From CAZQQN01 sp964549595 (GTDB lineage Bacteria; Bacteroidota; Bacteroidia; CAILMK01; CAYYUA01): a stretch of 9,321 nt of DNA. Below, piece after piece: positions 6,566-9,321 of the stretch (position 1 is its first letter; every line of letters begins with the position of its first letter). The stretch lies in contig CAZJWK010000108.1 in the NCBI GenBank assembly GCA_964549595.1, positions 1-9,321 of the forward strand. Reading direction: 5' to 3'. The notes below the pieces were generated by a model that saw nothing but the letters and a program-made list of their open reading frames with translations, searched no databases and was not told the origin of the DNA. A program made the translations under genes and the position numbers.

Positions 6566-8776
6566 CTATTCTTTATTGTGGTCCTTTTTATGGGGAGGTG
6601 GGCCTTTGTGTTTTTTCTTTGGCGGTTCCTGATAACCTTCAGGCTTTGGGAAAAGCTCTTTCATTGTAAGGGCAAACTTTCCGGATTTAGGGTCAATATC
6701 TTTCAATTTAACCTGAACCTCTTGTCCTTCTTCAAATATACCATCCATGGATTCAGTTTTCTCCCAGGCTATTTCTGATATGTGTAATAAGCCATCTTTA
6801 CCGGGTAAGAATTCAATGAAAGCGCCAAAAGGCATAATGCTCTTAACTTTTCCGGTATAAACCTTTCCGACCTCAGGTTCTTCAATAAGCTTACTCACAC
6901 GGTTTTTGGCTTCATCCAGGGATGCTTTATCCTGAGCCATTATTTCTACTACTCCCTCGCCATTTTCTTCATCCATGCTGATTTCGGTACCCGTTTCTTC
7001 CTGTAATTCTTGAATCTGCTTTCCGCCGGGACCGATGATGGTACCAATGGAATCTTTATTCACATATATTTTCTCAATCCTTGGCGCATAGGGTTTGAAA
7101 TCCTCGCGGGGACTACTGATCGATTCATTCATTTTTTCAAGGATAAAGTGTCTTCCTTCACGCGCTTGGTCAAGGGCTTGTTGAAGAATGTCATAAGAAA
7201 GTCCTTCCACTTTCAAATCCATCTGACAAGCGGTTATCCCATTTTTAGTGCCGGCTACTTTGAAGTCCATATCTCCTAAATGATCCTCATCTCCAAGTAT
7301 ATCGGATAAAATGGCGTAAGAATCGTTCTCTCCCTTAATTAATCCCATTGCAATGCCTGAAACAGGGGAGCTCGTTTTAACACCCGCATCCATGAGGGCT
7401 AATGAGCCCGCACAAACGGTAGCCATTGAGGAAGAACCGTTAGATTCTAATATATCAGAAACAACCCGAACCGCGTAAGGATCGTCCTGGTCAGCTGGCA
7501 TCACTTTTCTTAAGGCCCTTTCGGCTAAATGTCCGTGACCCACTTCCCTTCTGCCCGGTCCACGAATAGGCTTGGTCTCTCCGGTTGAGAAAGGAGGAAA
7601 GTTGTAATGCAGGATGAATTTTTCATAACTCTCAAACATGACCTCATCGATCATTTGTTTATCCAACCGGCTTCCCAAAGTCACAGAAGTCAGAGATTGG
7701 GTTTCTCCACGGGTAAACAACGCTGAACCATGGGCTGAGGGCAAATAGTCAATATCTATATCAATTTGACGGATTTCGTCTGTACTCCTTCCATCTAACC
7801 GTTGGTTTTCTTCGAGGATGACATTACGAACCACTTCTTTTTTCAGGTCTTCGAAATATTCCTTGATTAAATCCTCTTTTTCTTCACGCGCTTCCTCTTC
7901 TAAACTATCCAAATAGTCATTGAGCAGGGTGTCGAATGCTTCACTTCTTTCCGGCTTGGAGGTGGGATTTTTGGCAATTTCAGCAATTTTATCCCGGAAT
8001 TGGTTTTCTACTTCTTTTTTAACGGATTCTTCAAGCTCTGTGGGTTCAGGTGCTTCAATGCTTCGCTTTTCAGTAAAACCTGCTTCTTTTTCGAATTCCT
8101 TCAAAGCTTTGCATTGTTCACTAATGGCTTCATGAGCCTTTTTTAGGGCCTCAACCATTTCAGCTTCACTAACCTCTTCCATCTCTCCCTCAACCATGTT
8201 GATTTCTTCCTCTGTGCCGGCTACAATGATGTCCATGTCTGCCTCATTCAACTGGTCTATGTAAGGATTAATGACCAATTCGCCGTTGATACGAGCCACA
8301 CGAACCTCAGCCATCGGGCCATTAAATGGTACGTCAGAAAGGGTAATAGCGGCTGAAGCAGCCAGGCCCGCTAAATTATCAGGCATTACGTTTTTATCAG
8401 CAGAAATTAGCGTCAGCAGTACTTGGGTATCACAGTAATAATTGTCGGGAAAAAGTGGACGAAGAGCCCGGTCAATTAAACGGCTTACGATAATTTCATA
8501 ACTTGAAAGCCTGCCTTCTCTTTTGAAAAATCCTCCAGGAAACCGACCCGCAGCAGCATATTGTTCCTGGTAATTAACGGTTAAGGGTAAGAAATTTGCC
8601 CCCTCTTTAGGCTCTTTTGAAGAAACCACTGTAGCCAGGATCATCGTGTTATCCATTTGCAGGATAACAGAACCATCGGCTTGTTTGGCTACTTTACCGG
8701 TTTCTATGGTAATCTCCCTTCCATCAGGAAGGTTTATGGTTTTCTTTTGTACCTTGGTTTCAATTTGCCTGTTCAT
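6566..8776 (-). CDS. pnp: Polyribonucleotide nucleotidyltransferase (PNPase)
   Basis: This is a 3'-to-5' phosphorolytic exoribonuclease that degrades and tails RNA, normally a homotrimer and a degradosome component. The 736-residue product has the full domain order: first RNase PH domain (about 10-235), helical linker rich in E and K (about 240-325), second RNase PH domain (about 326-560), KH domain with GPGG at 582-585, and S1 domain (about 636-706). The phosphate-binding region NGSSSM is at 446-451. The catalytic cluster GDEDHLGDMDFKVAG at 495-509 contains D498, D504 and K506, which I align with E. coli D486, D492 and K494. The C-terminus is a lysine- and proline-rich tail (about 711-736) that could bind RNA. 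The ATG at 8776 is preceded by AGGAG with an 8-nt spacer. It lies downstream of rpsO, the widely conserved order, and starts a tight pnp-rpe-GT4 run. Confidence 0.98.
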   Translation of the reverse strand: MNRQIETKVQKKTINLPDGREITIETGKVAKQADGSVILQMDNTMILATVVSSKEPKEGANFLPLTVNYQEQYAAAGRFPGGFFKREGRLSSYEIIVSRLIDRALRPLFPDNYYCDTQVLLTLISADKNVMPDNLAGLAASAAITLSDVPFNGPMAEVRVARINGELVINPYIDQLNEADMDIIVAGTEEEINMVEGEMEEVSEAEMVEALKKAHEAISEQCKALKEFEKEAGFTEKRSIEAPEPTELEESVKKEVENQFRDKIAEIAKNPTSKPERSEAFDTLLNDYLDSLEEEAREEKEDLIKEYFEDLKKEVVRNVILEENQRLDGRSTDEIRQIDIDIDYLPSAHGSALFTRGETQSLTSVTLGSRLDKQMIDEVMFESYEKFILHYNFPPFSTGETKPIRGPGRREVGHGHLAERALRKVMPADQDDPYAVRVVSDILESNGSSSMATVCAGSLALMDAGVKTSSPVSGIAMGLIKGENDSYAILSDILGDEDHLGDMDFKVAGTKNGITACQMDLKVEGLSYDILQQALDQAREGRHFILEKMNESISSPREDFKPYAPRIEKIYVNKDSIGTIIGPGGKQIQELQEETGTEISMDEENGEGVVEIMAQDKASLDEAKNRVSKLIEEPEVGKVYTGKVKSIMPFGAFIEFLPGKDGLLHISEIAWEKTESMDGIFEEGQEVQVKLKDIDPKSGKFALTMKELFPKPEGYQEPPKKKHKGPPPHKKDHNKE

Positions 8777-8784
8777 AATAGCAA

Positions 8785-8789
8785 CTCCT
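8785..8789 (-). promoter_or_regulatory. Shine-Dalgarno sequence for pnp
   Basis: The - strand reads AGGAG, 8 nt before the pnp ATG, an ideal spacing. Such sites are uncommon in Bacteroidota, and I see none before rpe, the GT4 gene, sbcD or the M1 gene here. It supports the start at 8776. A one-mismatch -7 box (TATTTTTA, 8810-8817) lies just upstream and could drive pnp. Confidence 0.5.
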
Positions 8790-8824
8790 AATTCTTTCTA
8801 ACAATTCGCTAAAAATAGATATGT

Positions 8825-8859
8825 AAAAAAAGAGGCGATTGCCGTACAACCGCCTCTTT
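8825..8859 (-). terminator. Rho-independent terminator after rpsO
   Basis: On the - strand, AAAGAGGCG and CGCCTCTTT (8851-8859 with 8829-8837) form a 9-bp GC-rich stem. It extends by three more pairs past one mismatch to a 5-base loop (8842-8846), and is followed by seven Ts (8825-8831). It begins 16 nt after the rpsO stop and ends 48 nt before the pnp ATG. It should end most rpsO transcripts, with pnp served by read-through or its own promoter. Confidence 0.88.
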
Positions 8860-8875
8860 CGGGAAATTTTAATTT

Positions 8876-9145
8876 TTAACGCCTAATGCCCAATTCAGCC
8901 GTTAACTTCCGATATTGCTCAATATCTTTTCGTTTGTAGTATTTGAGTAAACGCCTGCGCTTACCCACCAATTTTTGCAGAGCCCTGAGCGTTGAATAAT
9001 CTTTTTTGTGATTTTTAAGGTGGCTTGAAAGGTCTTCAATGCGTTTGGTAAAAAGGGCTATTTGTCCCGGTGTAGAACCTGTATCATTTTCATCTGTCCC
9101 GTAATTCGCGAAGACTTCTTTTTTTTGCGATTTCGTTACCGCCAT
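8876..9145 (-). CDS. rpsO: 30S ribosomal protein S15
   Basis: This is a primary 16S rRNA-binding protein of the 30S platform that nucleates S6/S18 assembly. The 89-residue product is full length and colinear with the family: four-helix layout, the conserved DTGS at 21-24, QIALFTKRI at 28-36, H42 and D49 of the rRNA-binding region, the LVGKRRRLLKYY helix at 59-70 and the terminal LGIRR. The ATG at 9145 fits the family N-terminus (MAVTKSQKKE). An exact -7 promoter box lies 37 nt upstream and an intrinsic terminator follows, so it can be transcribed as a single gene ahead of pnp. The leader between promoter and ATG is purine-rich without a clear Shine-Dalgarno sequence. I do not see an obvious S15 autoregulatory structure. 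Confidence 0.98.
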   Translation of the reverse strand: MAVTKSQKKEVFANYGTDENDTGSTPGQIALFTKRIEDLSSHLKNHKKDYSTLRALQKLVGKRRRLLKYYKRKDIEQYRKLTAELGIRR

Positions 9146-9182
9146 TGTCGTAATTCTCTTTTTTACTTTTCAAAACGAAATG

Positions 9183-9190
9183 CAAAGGTA
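9183..9190 (-). promoter_or_regulatory. Bacteroidota -7 promoter element for rpsO
   Basis: The - strand reads TACCTTTG, an exact match to TAnnTTTG, giving a leader of about 30 nt to the rpsO ATG. No TTTG is seen at the -33 position; that region is AT-rich and contains a small palindrome (9200-9217). Confidence 0.55.
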
Positions 9191-9199
9191 ATAAAAAAT

Positions 9200-9217
9200 G
9201 AAAATTTGAAAATTTTC
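9200..9217. repeat. Short AT-rich palindrome upstream of the rpsO promoter
   Basis: GAAAATTT (9200-9207) and AAATTTTC (9210-9217) are complementary with two bases between them. It covers the region where the -33 element of the rpsO promoter would lie. It could be an operator or UP-like element, or simply chance in AT-rich DNA. Confidence 0.25.
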
Positions 9218-9298
9218 TGACTAAAAGAATTATTGTAACTTGGCAGGCTAAAAGCTAATAAGGGGACTGTCAGTTGGAAGCTCGTAAACAGCACTTTA

Positions 9299-9321
9299 AT
9301 GTTTAAATTTATCAGGTTTTT
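9299..9321 (+). CDS. Possible start of a divergent gene, cut by the window end
   Basis: An ATG at 9299 opens a frame reading MFKFIRF that runs off the window with no stop. About 56 nt upstream is TAACTTGG (9236-9243), a one-mismatch -7 box on the + strand. The basic-hydrophobic start would suit a membrane or exported protein, but seven residues cannot identify anything, and the frame may be chance. Confidence 0.2.

Noticed and set aside
1..9321. CRISPR arrays, insertion sequences, tRNAs, phage or defence genes, or a novel multi-gene system
   Set aside because: No spaced repeats, transposase motifs, tRNA-like folds or unexplained gene cluster were seen; every substantial gene belongs to a well-known family.

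Overview
The window looks like an ordinary chromosomal segment from a member of the Bacteroidota. The lines of evidence are: protein character (a Bacteroidota-style S15, a PNPase with the full domain set, and an exported M1 peptidase with a HEAT-like tail); matches to the Bacteroidota -7 promoter element TAnnTTTG ahead of rpsO and the M1 peptidase gene; mostly absent Shine-Dalgarno sequences; and a moderately AT-rich composition. I cannot place it to genus from the sequence alone.

Layout from left to right. On the + strand, 45-783 encodes a family 2 glycosyltransferase of the WaaE/KdtX type, interrupted by a 10-N assembly gap. Convergent to it, everything from 871 to 9145 is on the - strand. 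In transcription order, right to left, this is: rpsO (ribosomal protein S15); an intrinsic terminator; pnp (PNPase); rpe (ribulose-phosphate 3-epimerase); a family 4 glycosyltransferase; an AT-rich spacer with an inverted repeat and a promoter-like element; a secreted M1 aminopeptidase; and sbcD (nuclease subunit). The last about 100 bases hold the rpsO upstream region and possibly the first codons of a divergent gene.

How the genes work together. rpsO and pnp are the conserved translation/RNA-decay pair, here separated by a good rho-independent terminator. pnp, rpe and the GT4 gene are tightly packed (13 and 18 nt gaps) and are probably one transcript, joining RNA turnover, the pentose phosphate pathway and probably envelope glycan synthesis. 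The M1 peptidase and sbcD are codirectional but functionally unrelated. The two glycosyltransferases would both fit cell-surface polysaccharide or LPS core assembly, but they are in separate transcription units.

I found no CRISPR array, mobile element, tRNA, phage gene, defence system or other sign of an undescribed system. The points worth a second look are modest: the under-sized gap in the GT2 gene; the GT4 gene that opens in the same frame as rpe just past its stop codon and lacks an ATG; sbcD without an adjacent sbcC; and the rpsO-pnp junction. Start codons for sbcD and the M1 gene are set to internal ATGs (2115 and 4619) rather than upstream TTGs. No gene-free stretch exceeds 300 bases; the longest is the 176 bases at the right end.
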